Both the position numbers and the translations under genes were made by a program. From positions 1 through 64,000 of the forward strand of contig CACCKE010000001.1 of assembly GCA_902546615.1 (NCBI GenBank): DNA of 64,000 bases. Direction: 5' to 3'. A model generated the notes under the pieces. It did no database searches and was not told where the DNA came from. It saw only the letters and a list, made by a program, of their open reading frames with translations. The DNA comes from an uncultured Pelagibacteraceae bacterium. Lineage in GTDB: Bacteria > Pseudomonadota > Alphaproteobacteria > Pelagibacterales > AG-422-B15. Shown here one piece after another: positions 63,532 through 64,000 of the stretch. The stretch's first letter is position 1. Every line of letters begins with the position of its first letter.

Positions 63532-64000
63532 ATGAGTATATTTATAGACACACTTAAAGGTCAAAAGACAAGCCCAACACCAGTTTGGTTAATGAGACAG
63601 GCAGGAAGACATTTGCCTGAATATATAAATATTAGAAAACAATTTGCAAACCTTATGGATATGTTTCTTGATCCTTTAACAATATTTGAGGTTTCACTAC
63701 AACCTGTGAACAGATACAATATGGATGCTTGTATTGTATTTTCAGATATTTTAATAACCCCTTTTGCTGCGGGCTCAAGCGTTAGTTTTATTGATGGACA
63801 GGGACCCGTAATAAAGTTCAATGAGAACATAAGTTATAATCTTGAAAAAACCTTACCTCTTGCAACGGGAATAAAAAAAATTAAAGAAAATACAGATGTC
63901 CCCTTAATAGGATTTGCTGGCGGAGCTTGGACGACACTGTTTTATTGTTTATTTGAAAAGAATGAACGTCAAAATCTAAAACTCGAAGATATTGTAAAAA
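63532..64000 (+). CDS. hemE: Uroporphyrinogen decarboxylase, 3' truncated by window edge
   Basis: MSIFIDTLKGQKTSPTPVWLMRQAGRHLPEY..., open to the window end; not in the ORF track because no stop is reached. Confidence 0.95.
   Translation, partial: MSIFIDTLKGQKTSPTPVWLMRQAGRHLPEYINIRKQFANLMDMFLDPLTIFEVSLQPVNRYNMDACIVFSDILITPFAAGSSVSFIDGQGPVIKFNENISYNLEKTLPLATGIKKIKENTDVPLIGFAGGAWTTLFYCLFEKNERQNLKLEDIVK

Noticed and set aside
63373-63830. Two minus-strand ORFs (63 and 89 aa) spanning the maf-hemE gap and the hemE start
   Set aside because: Low-complexity translations; one lies in the predicted origin and the other is antisense to a clear hemE coding frame
1-64000. CRISPR arrays, IS elements, prophage, tRNA/rRNA genes, defence systems
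   Set aside because: None recognised by eye; no regularly spaced repeats, transposase or integrase motifs, or cloverleaf-like sequences noticed. A tRNAscan/Infernal run would be needed to exclude small RNAs

Overview
This 64 kb window is AT-rich, gene-dense and chromosomal. It looks like a streamlined, probably marine, alphaproteobacterium; that placement is inferred from gene content and order. I see about 62 protein-coding genes, almost all core housekeeping. The main blocks are ubiE-ubiB-coaBC-dut; rubrerythrin/Fe-S/DUF3501 with irr; fabA-fabB-fabI; purF; the nusA-infB-rbfA-truB-rpsO-pnp operon; trmB-metK-lnt-corC-ybeY-phoH-miaB-plsC-fur-tsaB; trpS-murJ; maeB; gshB-BON-rsmI//lpoA; rdgB-rph//grpE-dnaK-dnaJ-dapB-nth; a his operon; hslVU; secB; and dnaQ-coaE-aroE-maf//hemE. 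I found no convincing IS element, prophage, CRISPR array, rRNA or tRNA. The best non-coding signals are: (1) a likely replication origin in the maf//hemE gap at the right end; (2) adjacent Irr-type and Fur-type operators in the rubrerythrin promoter, next to irr; (3) a 10-10-10 bp dyad between irr and fabA; (4) a hairpin/T-run terminator inside the nusA leader, at the place where rimP is missing; (5) overlap of all eight convergent gene pairs, six of them sharing exactly a TTAA/TTAG stop-codon tetranucleotide; and (6) heat-shock-sigma-like promoters at hslV and dnaK. I see no obvious new multi-gene defence or biosynthetic system. The novelty here is mainly regulatory and architectural.
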